64,000 nt of DNA from Mesorhizobium sp. B1-1-8 (GCF_006442795.2 NZ_CP083956.1:4441501-4505500); one strand, 5' to 3'. Shown: positions 33,613 to 42,718, numbered from the stretch's first letter. The notes: generated by a model from the letters alone, not told the origin. Made by a program: numbers and translations.

Positions 33613-33834
33613 CGCGTCACACAAACGCAATCCCCTGTTCCGCGTTCCGTCGGACCGAGGCTCCGACGCAAAGAAATGCGCCGGCGGCGGAGCCCATAGA
33701 TGGTTCTGAGTGATCGGCCGGCAACTGCGATGACGCGGGGACATTAACCTTCCCCAGGGGAACGGACCAAGGTCGGTGTCGCAATCGCCGCGCCGCGCCT
33801 ATACTCTCCCCTGCGGGTAGGGTGAACGGTAAGG

Positions 33835-35235
33835 ATGCCGAGGGAATATTTGAAGCGATTCCTAGAGGGCTGGAGCCAGCTGTCGCTGGCGATCCAATTC
33901 CTCATCGTCGGCGGTATCGGGCTTCTGGCGGTGATGCTCGTGGTCGGCCTGTGGGTGACATCGCAGATCCGGCAAGGCGTGATGCACAACTCCGCCACCA
34001 CCACCGCGCTCTATGTCGACAGCGTGATCGCACCGCTGCTGCCGGACATGCGCAAGAGCCGCGAGCTCGACGACACCGTCAAGCGGGCGCTCGACGAGAC
34101 GCTCGGTCAGGGCGCGCTCGGCAAAAAGCTGGTGTCATTCAAGCTGTGGCGGCGCGACGGCATGGTGCTCTATGCCTCGGATTCGGCGCTGATCGGCAAG
34201 ACCTTCCCGCCGAACCACAATCTCACCTCCGCCTTTGCCGGCAATGTCGTGGCCGAATACAACGACCTCAGCGACGACCCCGAAGCCAACGAGGAAAAAT
34301 CGCTGCGTACGCCACTGTTCGAGATCTACAATCCGGTGCGCGAGCCGTGGTCCGGCCAGGTGGTGGCGGTGTCGGAATTCTATGAGATCGCCGACGATTT
34401 CCAGGACACGCTGAACTCGGCGCTCCGATGGACCTGGCTGGTGGTGGCGGGCGCTACCGCGGCAGCACTCGCGCTTTTGTCGGGCATCGTCTTTCGCGGC
34501 AGCCGCACCATCGTCACGCAGCGCGCCGCACTCCAGGCCAAAGTCGCTGAGCTGCAGACGGCGCTGGCGCAGAATTCGTCGCTGCGCCAGCGCGTGCAGC
34601 GCGCCTCACGGCGCGCCACGGCCATCAACGAACGCTATCTGAGGCGCATCGGCGCCGACCTGCATGACGGGCCGGCGCAGCTGGTGGCGCTGGCCGCGCT
34701 CAGGATGGACAGCCCGGCGCTGGTCGACCCTGCCATTCCGAGCGAATTGCGCGAGGCCGAAATCGCCGGCATCCACAAGACGCTGGGCGAAGCGATGCGC
34801 GAGATCCGTGGCATCTGCAACGGGCTGGTGCTGCCGCAGATCGAAACCCAGGCCGTGGCCGATATCCTGCGTCTGGCGGTGGCCGAGCATCAGCGGCGCA
34901 CCTCGACCGAGGTGGCGCTCACAATCCCTTCCCGCTTGCCGGAACTCGGCACTTCGGAGAAGATCAGCATATACCGTTTCGTGCAAGAAGGGCTGAACAA
35001 TGCCTACCGGCACGGCAAGGGCAAGGATCAGGCGGTGCGGGGCGGGGTCAAGAACGGCAAGCTGGCGGTCGAGGTCATCGATGGCGGACCGGGTTTCGAT
35101 CCCGCCCGCAGCGAAGGGCTCGGCCTCGCGGGCTTAAGGGAACGCATCGAAAGCATAGGCGGTCAGTTCGAGACGCTGTCGGGCCCGGAAGGCACGAGAC
35201 TGATCATCACTCTGTCTGTCGAGGAGCAGCCATGA
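33835..35235 (+). CDS. NarL/DesK-type sensor histidine kinase
   Basis: 466 residues. Membrane helix at about 19-41, an extracytoplasmic sensor domain to about 198, second helix at about 199-219, coiled-coil linker, then a HisKA_3 dimerisation domain with the phosphorylated His277 in RIGADLHDGPAQLVAL, and a GHKL ATPase domain (FVQEGLNNAYRHGKG, VIDGGPGFDP, GLGLAGLRERIESIGG). The signal is unknown. The stop overlaps the response-regulator start (ATGA), so the two form one unit. Confidence 0.9.
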   Translation: MPREYLKRFLEGWSQLSLAIQFLIVGGIGLLAVMLVVGLWVTSQIRQGVMHNSATTTALYVDSVIAPLLPDMRKSRELDDTVKRALDETLGQGALGKKLVSFKLWRRDGMVLYASDSALIGKTFPPNHNLTSAFAGNVVAEYNDLSDDPEANEEKSLRTPLFEIYNPVREPWSGQVVAVSEFYEIADDFQDTLNSALRWTWLVVAGATAAALALLSGIVFRGSRTIVTQRAALQAKVAELQTALAQNSSLRQRVQRASRRATAINERYLRRIGADLHDGPAQLVALAALRMDSPALVDPAIPSELREAEIAGIHKTLGEAMREIRGICNGLVLPQIETQAVADILRLAVAEHQRRTSTEVALTIPSRLPELGTSEKISIYRFVQEGLNNAYRHGKGKDQAVRGGVKNGKLAVEVIDGGPGFDPARSEGLGLAGLRERIESIGGQFETLSGPEGTRLIITLSVEEQP

Positions 35236-35885
35236 ACGTACCCACCGCCCCCATTCGCATTGCCATCGTCGACGACCATCCGTTGTTTCGCGAGGGCGTG
35301 GCGCGCAGCCTCGGCGAGATCGGCGGCTTCGAGCTGGTGGGCGAAGGCGCCAGCTCCGAGGAAGCGCAGCACCTCGCCCGCGCAAACGCGCCCGATATCC
35401 TGCTGCTCGACATCAGCATGCCGGGCGGCGGCCTCAATGCGCTCGCCAGCATCCTGGCCATGCTGCCCGAGCAGAAGGTGGTGATGCTGACCGTCTCGGA
35501 AACCAATGCCGATATCGCTCAGGCGCTGAAGACCGGCGCGCGCGGCTATGTGCTGAAGGGCGTCGGCTCCAAGTCGCTGGCCGAGATCCTGCGCGATGTC
35601 GCGGCCGGCCAGAGCTATGTCTCGCCGAGCCTGTCGGCAAGGCTGCTCTCGGACCTGTTGCAGCCCGCCGGCCGCAAACCCGACCCACTCAGCCAGCTCA
35701 CCGGCCGCGAGGCCGAGATCCTGAAGCTGGTCGGGGAAGGCCTCAGCAACAAGGAAGTCGCGGCGCGGCTGTCGCTGCAGGAAAAGACGGTCAAGCACCA
35801 CATGACCAGGGTGCTGGCCAAGCTCAACGTGCGCAATCGCACGGAGGCGGCGCTGTTGATGCATGAGGCGAAAGAGAGGAATTAA
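35232..35885 (+). CDS. LuxR/NarL-family response regulator
   Basis: 217 residues. Receiver domain with Asp14-Asp15 and phosphoacceptor Asp60 (ILLLDISMPGG), and Lys in YVLKGVG. The C-terminal HTH is LTGREAEILKLVGEGLSNKE followed by KTVKHHMTRVLAKLNV. Cognate partner of the kinase upstream. Targets unknown; the secreted-protein genes at 36-38 kb are close but lie on the other strand. The stop is immediately followed by the heptamer repeat. Confidence 0.92.
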   Translation: MNVPTAPIRIAIVDDHPLFREGVARSLGEIGGFELVGEGASSEEAQHLARANAPDILLLDISMPGGGLNALASILAMLPEQKVVMLTVSETNADIAQALKTGARGYVLKGVGSKSLAEILRDVAAGQSYVSPSLSARLLSDLLQPAGRKPDPLSQLTGREAEILKLVGEGLSNKEVAARLSLQEKTVKHHMTRVLAKLNVRNRTEAALLMHEAKERN

Positions 35886-36044
35886 TGAGTAGTGAGTAGT
35901 GAGTAGTGAGTAGTGAATGGTGAATGGTGAATGGTGAGCCGATGGCACCTCGCCGCTGTGATTCGCTGAATATACTTACTTACCCACTATTCACCATTCA
36001 CCATTCACCATTCACTACTTACTACTCACTACTCACTCACTATT
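35886..36044. repeat. Large inverted repeat built of heptanucleotides
   Basis: Left arm 35886-35938: four TGAGTAG then three TGAATGG and TGAG. Right arm about 35985-36044 is its complement (TGAATAG, TGAATGG x3, TAAGTAG, TGAGTAG x2 on the minus strand). The arms of 50-60 bases are separated by a 46-base loop. It starts at the stop codon of the response regulator. Tandem units within each arm make it prone to copy-number change. Confidence 0.9.
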
Positions 36045-36049
36045 CCCCA

Positions 36050-36084
36050 AAAGCAAATCACCCCCGTCTCCGGAGACGGGGGTG
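36050..36084 (-). terminator. Perfect palindrome, terminator of the minus-strand paralogue cluster
   Basis: CACCCCCGTCTCC/GGAGACGGGGGTG at 36059-36084: 13-base perfect arms with no spacer. On the minus strand it is followed by ATTTGCTTTT. It lies 43 bases past the stop of the gene at 36127. Confidence 0.75.
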
Positions 36085-36126
36085 ACATGCGAGGGAACGG
36101 GAAAAGGGGGTAGCTTCTTCGTTCCC

Positions 36127-36606
36127 TCACAAGCTCATCAGGCGAGCCAGGTCCTCGTCTGTCGCTTGGCGCTCGACTATGGTGCGGCCTTGCGCATCCG
36201 TCATTTCGAAGCGGCCGTTCTCGACCTTCTCCTTCATGCCGTTGCGGTGGACGACCGTGATCCGGTTGCCGTCGACCTCGAGGGTGTCGCCGGTCGCCGT
36301 ATTGGTGTAGCTGTTCTTGTTGCCGGGATTTGTGTTGCCCTTGCCGTTGTTGTTGCCAGGACCGGCATTGCTGTTGCCGGCACCGGCATTGCTGTTACCG
36401 TTGCCGCCGGCGTTGTTTCCGCCATTGCCATTGCCGTTCCCATTGCCATTGCCGCCGTTGCCGTTGCCATTGCCGGCATGAGCCTTGGCCACCACGATGG
36501 TGGCCGAACCGTCGGTTGTGAATTGATAGGGCGCGATGGCCAGCGCCAGCGCCGCCGTGGCGCTCAGCGCAAACCGGAAAATCCCGAGGGACGGCGCGGC
36601 GCTCAC
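36127..36606 (-). CDS. Secreted Gly/Asn-rich protein, paralogue 1
   Basis: 159 residues from GTG 36604-36606, three bases after the upstream paralogue's stop. Signal-type head with ALALAIAPYQFTTDG; Gly/Asn-only middle (about residues 45-95); then a conserved C-terminal domain of about 60 residues: ATGDTLEVDGNRITVVHRNG, MKEKVENGRF, then GRTIVERQATDEDLARL. The last two features are shared closely with the protein at 37624-38142. Function unknown; likely exported. Confidence 0.75.
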   Translation of the reverse strand: MSAAPSLGIFRFALSATAALALAIAPYQFTTDGSATIVVAKAHAGNGNGNGGNGNGNGNGNGGNNAGGNGNSNAGAGNSNAGPGNNNGKGNTNPGNKNSYTNTATGDTLEVDGNRITVVHRNGMKEKVENGRFEMTDAQGRTIVERQATDEDLARLMSL

Positions 36607-36609
36607 GCT

Positions 36610-37038
36610 CTATTCGGGAACGACCGCCGGCGTATCGTCGCCATTGTCGTCGTTCTCGCCCTGATCGTTATTGTCGCCCTGGTCGTCGCCGGCATCATGG
36701 CTCTCACTATCGTCGCCATGATCGTCGCTGTTGTCGTCACCGCCGTCGTGGTCGGCACCGTCGTGGCCGCCATCGTCGCCGTCGTGGTCGCCACCGTCAC
36801 CGCCCCCGTCGCCGCCATCGTGGCCGCCGTCGCCGCCCCCACCTCCGCCGCCGTCGCCGTCGCCGCCCCCACCTCCGCCGCCGTCGCCGCCTCCACCACC
36901 CTCGCTTTCGGCATGGGCGGCAGCGGGAACGAGCTTGGCACCGTCGAGCGTCAGGTGATACGGCGCGATGGTCAGCGCCAGCGCCGTCGAGGCACGCAAC
37001 ATGAGCCAGGCGAGCCGGTTGAAGGGAAGTTTGTGCAT
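36610..37038 (-). CDS. Secreted Gly/Asp-rich protein, paralogue 2
   Basis: 142 residues from ATG 37036-37038 with GGAG upstream. The head (LRASTALALTIAPYHLTLDG) matches its neighbours, but the body is Gly/Asp/His-rich and very acidic (GGGGGDGGGGGGGDGDG, then DDHGDDSESHDAGDD), and the conserved C-terminal domain of the other two is absent. The acidic repeats could bind calcium or other cations. Three bases from the next gene, so co-transcribed. Confidence 0.7.
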   Translation of the reverse strand: MHKLPFNRLAWLMLRASTALALTIAPYHLTLDGAKLVPAAAHAESEGGGGGDGGGGGGGDGDGGGGGGGDGGHDGGDGGGDGGDHDGDDGGHDGADHDGGDDNSDDHGDDSESHDAGDDQGDNNDQGENDDNGDDTPAVVPE

Positions 37039-37462
37039 CTGTTTCTCCAAGTACCGGCTCCGCCCTCGGCCCCGCCGAAGTTCCGCTCGCGGCGTGGCCG
37101 GGGCGGAACCGGGTGTTGCGGGCAGCAGAATCGACGCATCCGCCGGGCCATGGAAGCGGCCCACGACCCATGCCATGGCCGGTCGGACTTTTTTGCCGCC
37201 GGCGCGGGACCATTGTCGCAACCGGCTTCAAAGCCGCAGCTGCCGCGGCGTTAACCAAATCGCTTGGAAATCGGCCGGCAATTCTTTATGACTGGAGCGA
37301 GCGAGAACCACGCGGGCGCGCAACGAACCGCGGCACGTTACGGCAACGGCCTCCTCCGGACGTCAAAAGAAATACCGTAACACTTTGATTGAGCTCATGG
37401 ATTCTTGCCCCGGCTTTGGGGCCATGCGCCAAGGGCTGCCCCCCGGCAACCGTCCCCAAGGG
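37039..37462. other. Intergenic region between secreted-protein paralogues
   Basis: No gene recognised. It holds the upstream region of paralogue 2. Frames here are antisense or too biased to be credible. Confidence 0.5.
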
Positions 37463-37494
37463 CCCAAAAAAGTACCCCCGCCGAAAGGCGGGGG
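37463..37494 (-). terminator. Rho-independent terminator of paralogue 3
   Basis: CCCCCGCC (37475-37482), GAAA loop, GGCGGGGG (37487-37494). On the minus strand it is followed by TACTTTTTTGGG. About 130 bases past the stop of the gene at 37624. Confidence 0.8.
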
Positions 37495-37623
37495 CAAGGT
37501 GAGCAGCGGGAGTTCTGTCATATGTCGATCAGGACCGAAGAAACGAAGCAAAAGGTGGCAACCTGATTTTGCAGCGCCGGCCTTTGGTCCCTTAGTTGAT
37601 CAAATTCAGATAGAACCTCGCTC

Positions 37624-38142
37624 TCACAAACTTTTCAGACGATCGAGATCTGCCGCGGTGGCGTTGCGCTCGACGATGGTGCGGCCAAATTTGTCCTCCA
37701 TCCTGAAGCGGCCGTTCTCGATCTTCTCCTTCATTCCGTTGCGGTGCGTCACCTGGATGCCGCTGGCGCTGACCTCGACCTTGTCGCCCGTCGCGGCGTT
37801 CACGTGATCGTCGACATCGGCGGCGCTGCCTGGGGTACTGCTGCTAGGGCTGCTCGTTCCACCGCTGTTGCTGCTGCTATTTCCGTTTCCGTTGCCGTTA
37901 TTACCGCTGTTTCCGTTGCCGTTGCCGTTGTTGCCGCCGCCGTTTCCGTTACCGTTGTTACCGCCGCCGCCGTTACCGTTACCGCCGCCGTTCCCACCGT
38001 TACCGCCGCCGTTGCCGCCTTTGCCGGCATAGGCCTTGGCGGCGACGGGGCCGTCGACGGAGAGATGATAGGGCACGAAAATCAGCGCCAGCGCCGTAAG
38101 CGCCCGCAAGACAAACCTGCAGCCCATGCGCGATACGCGCAT
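37624..38142 (-). CDS. Secreted Gly/Asn-rich protein, paralogue 3
   Basis: 172 residues from ATG 38140-38142 with GGGAGA upstream. Head LRALTALALIFVPYHLSVDG, a Gly/Asn stretch of about 60 residues, a Ser-rich linker (SSNSGGTSSPSSSTPGS), then the conserved domain: ATGDKVEVSASGIQVTHRNG, MKEKIENGRF, GRTIVERNATAADLDRLKSL. It has its own terminator, so it is a separate transcript from paralogues 1 and 2. No known family. Confidence 0.78.
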   Translation of the reverse strand: MRVSRMGCRFVLRALTALALIFVPYHLSVDGPVAAKAYAGKGGNGGGNGGNGGGNGNGGGGNNGNGNGGGNNGNGNGNSGNNGNGNGNSSSNSGGTSSPSSSTPGSAADVDDHVNAATGDKVEVSASGIQVTHRNGMKEKIENGRFRMEDKFGRTIVERNATAADLDRLKSL

Positions 38143-38306
38143 CCCATTCTCCCAAGGCCAGCCTTCCGGCCGATCGGCCGAACTACCCCACCGGCATTGT
38201 CGCAGCATCCAGCATCTCCAATCGGCGCGTTGTGCGGAAGTGGCCCACGACCCTTGTCTTGTTTGTCCGGACCTTTTTCAGGCTGATATCAGACCTAAGT
38301 CCTAAT

Positions 38307-39242
38307 TCAACCACCGGATGTGGTCTGACGCGGCTGTTCACCTCGCCCGACCTGGCCCTGTGCCGGCGACGGCATGGGTTGCCTGGCCGTCACAGCCGTG
38401 CCGAAGGCGGCGGCGATGACGGCGGCAATGCCCATGCATTGCAGGAGGGTCAGGCTCTCATGCAGGAACAGGAGGCCGGCCAGCGCGCCGAGCGCCGGCT
38501 CCAGGCAGACGAGCATGCCATAGACTTTCGCCGGAATCCTGGTCAGCACCATCATCTCCAGCCAGAAGGGCAGCGCGCTGGAGAACAGGCCGACGATGGC
38601 CGCGACCGCCAGCACATGCGGATCGAGGAGATGAGGTCGGGCGGCGGAAAGGCCGAACGGCAGCGCAATCACTGCGGCGATCGCCATGCCATAGGCGGAG
38701 GTGTGGGCGCCGAGCGCGGCGCCGGCCTTCTGCGCGAAGATGATGTAGAGCGCCCAACAGCCGCCGGCGGCAAGCGCCAGCAGCACGCCGACCGGATCGA
38801 GCCCGCGGCTGACGTCGGCGAAGGGCGAGAGCGCCATGATGCCGGCGACGGCAAGCGCCACCCAGACGAGATCGAGCAGGCGCCTCGACCCCAGCGTCGC
38901 GACGAAAAGCGGGCCGGTGAATTCGAGCGCCACGCAAATGCCCAGCGGAACGCGCTCGATCGCGGCGTAGAAAAGCAGGTTCATGACCGAGACGGTGACG
39001 CCATAGGCGAAGAGCCAGGGCAGCACCGCGCGCGATGGTTTTACCCGCCAGGGCCTGAGCACCGCCGCCAGCATCAGCGCGCCGGCAACCAGCCTCAACA
39101 TCGTCGTGCCCTGGGCGCCGACGATCGGAAACAGGCTTTTCGCAAAGACCGCACCCACCTGCACCGAGAGCATGGCGGCGAGCAGCCCGAAGATTGGCAG
39201 CGGCGCTGCTTCTCGGGCAGGGCTGGCGGCCGACGCTGCCAT
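38307..39242 (-). CDS. EamA-family exporter (RhtA-like)
   Basis: 311 residues from ATG 39240-39242 with GGAGGAG upstream; longer frames add a non-conserved leader. Ten hydrophobic helices in two EamA repeats, with PLGICVALEFTGPLFVA and SSALPFWLEMMVLTRIPAKV typical of RhtA threonine/homoserine exporters. It would export amino acids or related metabolites from the cytoplasm. Substrate unproven. Confidence 0.87.
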   Translation of the reverse strand: MAASAASPAREAAPLPIFGLLAAMLSVQVGAVFAKSLFPIVGAQGTTMLRLVAGALMLAAVLRPWRVKPSRAVLPWLFAYGVTVSVMNLLFYAAIERVPLGICVALEFTGPLFVATLGSRRLLDLVWVALAVAGIMALSPFADVSRGLDPVGVLLALAAGGCWALYIIFAQKAGAALGAHTSAYGMAIAAVIALPFGLSAARPHLLDPHVLAVAAIVGLFSSALPFWLEMMVLTRIPAKVYGMLVCLEPALGALAGLLFLHESLTLLQCMGIAAVIAAAFGTAVTARQPMPSPAQGQVGRGEQPRQTTSGG

Positions 39243-39919
39243 GCATTCTCCTCCATGCCCGCTTCGCGCCCCGCACGCGGGATCGACAGGCCTTAGGGCG
39301 AACCACGTGGCCCTGTCGTGAGGCAGAGAGAGCCGGTCGGCTGGGACAGGAAGCTTATCGCTTCTCTCCTCGATCCGATCTGCCTGCCGCAACCCGAGCC
39401 GGCCTGCGGCGGCAAGGTTGCTGCGATGCACAAAACATTGAAATAAAATCCGTTTTTAAGGTGCACTACAGTATCAATACTATATTCTATACGAACTTAA
39501 ATGTTCTCGAAATATATAATTTTATATACCCTCTAGGGTTGCATTGAGTTCTTGCGGCGCAGTCCACCAGTGAATGCTCATCAAAGTTCAGACCAAAGGC
39601 CCACATACTATAGGACTACAGCCTCTCTTCTGGAAAAATGCCCTGAAATTTCCGCAGGTTCTATCTGTCGGATCACAGCTTTGTTTCAAACGTGTAAGCA
39701 TTTTGTGTTGCGTCGCAGCATTCCGCGTTTCAGTTTTTAAGTGTTTGTGAATATACGGGGGAGTTGGGTTTTTCGCTGACCGTACCGATTTCGAGCCCGC
39801 CCCTGCGGCTGACGTCGTCGGCGCCGCCGCGAATTCGTCCCGATCTTTGAAGAGAGCCGTACTGGCAACTATGCTTGCATGAACTTTTCACCAACCTTGC
39901 GGAGAAAACGAAGTCCCCG
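39243..39919. promoter_or_regulatory. Long AT-rich regulatory region of the polysaccharide locus, with shared motif copy 3
   Basis: 677 bases without a credible gene. The central part (39470-39540) is very AT-rich (ATATATAATTTTATATA), unlike the rest of the window. The motif block at 39596-39624 (AAGGCCCA, 5 bases, TATAGGACTACAGCC) matches copies at 2388 and 4927 in layout. GGAGAAAA precedes the first gene at some distance. A control region for both divergent transcripts is likely. Confidence 0.6.
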
Positions 39920-40915
39920 ATGATGCAGGACAACGCCACAGTAGGCGTCGTGGTGCCGATGTTCAACGCCGAGCGAACCATTCGCTCTACCCTGGTCAGC
40001 ATCTGCCGGCAGAACTACCAGGCACTGGACATTATTGTGGTCGACGATGGATCCACGGACAAGTCCGCATCAATCGTGGCCTCCTGTGCCGATAGGGATC
40101 GGCGTATACGCCTCATAAGGCAGTCAAATGGCGGTGTTGCGCACGCTCGCAATCGCGGTGCGGCTTCTACTGACGCGGAGTTTCTAGCGTTTGTCGACGC
40201 GGATGATCTTTGGGCCCCATCCAAAATCGCACTGCAGTTGCGCGCGTTGCAGGAAGGTGGCTCTTCGGCAGGTCTTGCATATTGTTGGTTTGCGCATATC
40301 GACGAGGACGGACGGGTATTCTCGCTGCACAATCAACCCGATGCCCAAGGTCACGTACTCCAGCGCATGTGCAGACAAAATTTTGTCGGTAACGGAAGTT
40401 CAATGCTTGTACGCCGCTCGGCATTCGAGCGAGCGGGACAATTCGATCCGTCCTTGCGGGCCAGGAGCGCGCAAGGCTGCGAGGATCTTCTGATGTGCCT
40501 CAGAATAGCGGAAAATTACGAGTTCCGCGTCGTGCCTCAGCACCTTGTGGGTTACCGGATGACGGACGTCAGCATGTCGAGCGATGTCATGCAGATGCTT
40601 CGTTCCTGTGAAATTGTCCTTGCCGAATTCCGTGAAAAATATCCGCAATTCGGGAGCGATCTCGATGCCCATCTGGTCGACATGATCCATTGGCTTGCCA
40701 CAAGAGCTTTGATTGAGGGGCGGTTTTTCGCGGCTTGCGACCTGTTGAAGAAGTCCGTCTTCCTGGACCCGCGCACGGCGATTTCTCGTCTGCCGGACAT
40801 GGTAAACGCATACTGCCGGGCCAGGCTGGTTCCTCGCTGGATCAAGGTTCGAGTGAAGCGGATGCTAAACAAAGACGCCGAGTTTCGGCCCTTCTACGCA
40901 GAGAGCATCTGGTGA
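39920..40915 (+). CDS. Family 2 glycosyltransferase
   Basis: 331 residues from ATG 39920 (ATG 39923 also possible). GT-A fold: VGVVVPMFNAERTIRSTL, IIVVDDGSTDKS, GGVAHARNRG, and FVDADDLW with the metal-binding DxD. A C-terminal helical part follows. It adds a sugar from a nucleotide-sugar donor during polysaccharide repeat-unit assembly. First gene of the plus-strand locus; its TGA overlaps the GTG of the ABC gene. Confidence 0.9.
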   Translation: MMQDNATVGVVVPMFNAERTIRSTLVSICRQNYQALDIIVVDDGSTDKSASIVASCADRDRRIRLIRQSNGGVAHARNRGAASTDAEFLAFVDADDLWAPSKIALQLRALQEGGSSAGLAYCWFAHIDEDGRVFSLHNQPDAQGHVLQRMCRQNFVGNGSSMLVRRSAFERAGQFDPSLRARSAQGCEDLLMCLRIAENYEFRVVPQHLVGYRMTDVSMSSDVMQMLRSCEIVLAEFREKYPQFGSDLDAHLVDMIHWLATRALIEGRFFAACDLLKKSVFLDPRTAISRLPDMVNAYCRARLVPRWIKVRVKRMLNKDAEFRPFYAESIW

Positions 40916-42714
40916 ACAGGAGCGCGTCCCTGTTCGTGCGATTGCGGCGGCTTTTCCGCCTGTCGGCAGCGCCAGCGTGGGCTGGGCCGATCATAGTGGG
41001 GCTTGGGTTGGTTGCAGCGGTTTTGGAGGGTGCCGGTCTCGTCCTGTTCATCCCTTTGCTGCAGAGCCTGGGAGCCTCGCCACCTCAACCCGGCAGATGG
41101 CAGCCGATATTTGACCGGCTCCTGGCGCCCATTCCGCAGCATCGCCTAACCGCGTTCTTGGTCGGAGCGCTGTGCGTCAGCATTGTTCTCAAAAATGCGG
41201 TCCATCTCGTCAACACCTGGGTGACCAGATATGTGGACGGCCTCGTTGCCCATCGGTTGCGATCCAAGGTTTTTGATCAGACGATAAGTTCGTGCATCGA
41301 CTACCGAGTTGAAAGCAGACGGTCGGACATCATCACAACAATTGCCAATAATACCTGGAAGGTCAGCCAGGGGCTGAGCCTCGCCTATCGGCTGATGATC
41401 TGCTTTTGCACCTTCATCGTCTTCGTTGTGTTGATGCTCTTGATCTCGGTTCGATTGACCTTTTTCTCGATGATTTTTCTGCTCTTCGGTGCAATGGCCA
41501 TTCGTCTGGCCACGCGACGCGCTGACGAGACCGGTAAGGCCGTGGTCGAGGAAAACAAGCAGTTCGGCCTCAGGATGTGGGAAAGCATCAATTCACTGCA
41601 GTTGATCCGCGCCTTCGCGCAGGAAGACTACGAGCATCATCGGTTCGTTCAGACATCGGACAGGGTGCGGCGTCGTCTCTTGAGACTCGACATGCTTTGG
41701 GCGACCCCCGGGCCAGTCTCGGAGGTATCGATCACGATTCTGATCGGCGCACTTGTTCTCATTGCGGAATCCGCAAGCATAGGAATTGCTGCGCTGGCCG
41801 CTTTTCTGTCGCTCCTGTATCGCCTCCAGGGTCCCACACGGGAATTGCTGCAATCGAAGATTGCGCTGGATGGGCTTGCCGGCGCGATAGACGATGTGGA
41901 CGACTTCTTGCGTACGACGCAAACGCCCTTTCTCGACCAAGGCGATCTGCCTGCACCGGCACCCAGGACAGCAGTCGAATTTCGCAGCGTCTCCTTTCGT
42001 TATGCTCCCGATCAGCCGTTGGCACTGCAGGATGTCTCTTTCAGCATTCCGGCCGGCAAGACTACAGCGATCGTTGGAGAATCGGGTGCGGGCAAGACGA
42101 CACTCATGGCGCTGCTCTTTCGCTTCATGGACCCTACGTCAGGGGAAGTGGTCGCCGACGGTGTGCCGCTTGCTGATTTCGAGTTGCGCAGTTGGCGCAA
42201 GCGGCTGTCGTTAATGTCTCAGGAAGTGTATCTCTTCAACGATACCATCACGGCAAATATTGCCTATGGCGATTTCGATACCAGTCAGGACGACCTGCGC
42301 CAAGCGGCCCGAATTGCAAAGGCGGACGATTTCATCCGCTCGCTTCCGGATGGTTATGAGACGCAGATCGGCGACCAGGGAATGCGCCTGTCGGGTGGCC
42401 AGAGGCAGCGGATTGCACTTGCCCGGACTATTCTTCGCAACCCCGACATTCTCCTGTTGGACGAAGCTACGAATGCGCTCGACTTTGAGACGGAACAGGC
42501 GTTCCAGATCGCGCTCGAGCAGTACTCGCACAACCGCACTGTGGTGGTCATTGCCCACCGCCTGTCGACTGTCCAGGCGGCCGACCAGATCATCGTGATG
42601 TCCAAAGGACGGGTGATCGAAGTCGGATCGCCGGATCAGCTCCTGAAGCGACCGGGTCATTTTTCGAAGCTGCACGAGTTTCAACACGGACGCGTTGCCA
42701 TGGGCGCGAATTGA
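40912..42714 (+). CDS. ABC exporter, MsbA/flippase type
   Basis: 600 residues from GTG 40912. Six-helix membrane domain (about 22-310) fused to an ATPase: Walker A GESGAGKTT (389-397), Q-loop, signature MRLSGGQRQR, Walker B ILLLDEATNALD, H-loop IAHRLS. This type flips lipid-linked sugars or lipids across the inner membrane. Within a run of glycosyltransferases it most likely moves the glycan-lipid intermediate. Overlaps the upstream gene by four bases (GTGA). Confidence 0.9.
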   Translation: MNRSASLFVRLRRLFRLSAAPAWAGPIIVGLGLVAAVLEGAGLVLFIPLLQSLGASPPQPGRWQPIFDRLLAPIPQHRLTAFLVGALCVSIVLKNAVHLVNTWVTRYVDGLVAHRLRSKVFDQTISSCIDYRVESRRSDIITTIANNTWKVSQGLSLAYRLMICFCTFIVFVVLMLLISVRLTFFSMIFLLFGAMAIRLATRRADETGKAVVEENKQFGLRMWESINSLQLIRAFAQEDYEHHRFVQTSDRVRRRLLRLDMLWATPGPVSEVSITILIGALVLIAESASIGIAALAAFLSLLYRLQGPTRELLQSKIALDGLAGAIDDVDDFLRTTQTPFLDQGDLPAPAPRTAVEFRSVSFRYAPDQPLALQDVSFSIPAGKTTAIVGESGAGKTTLMALLFRFMDPTSGEVVADGVPLADFELRSWRKRLSLMSQEVYLFNDTITANIAYGDFDTSQDDLRQAARIAKADDFIRSLPDGYETQIGDQGMRLSGGQRQRIALARTILRNPDILLLDEATNALDFETEQAFQIALEQYSHNRTVVVIAHRLSTVQAADQIIVMSKGRVIEVGSPDQLLKRPGHFSKLHEFQHGRVAMGAN

Positions 42715-42718
42715 GGCG

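Noticed and set aside
35886..36044. Possible CRISPR array
   Set aside because: Units are 7 bases with no spacers, and the two halves are inverted, not direct, repeats; no cas genes.
36082..37254. 390-codon Val/Ala/Ile-rich frame on the plus strand, looks like membrane segments
   Set aside because: It is the complement of Gly/Asn/Asp repeats; the minus strand has signal peptides, Shine-Dalgarno sites and a conserved domain.
38232..39296. 354-codon open frame on the plus strand
   Set aside because: Antisense of the EamA exporter; Arg/Gln/His-rich.
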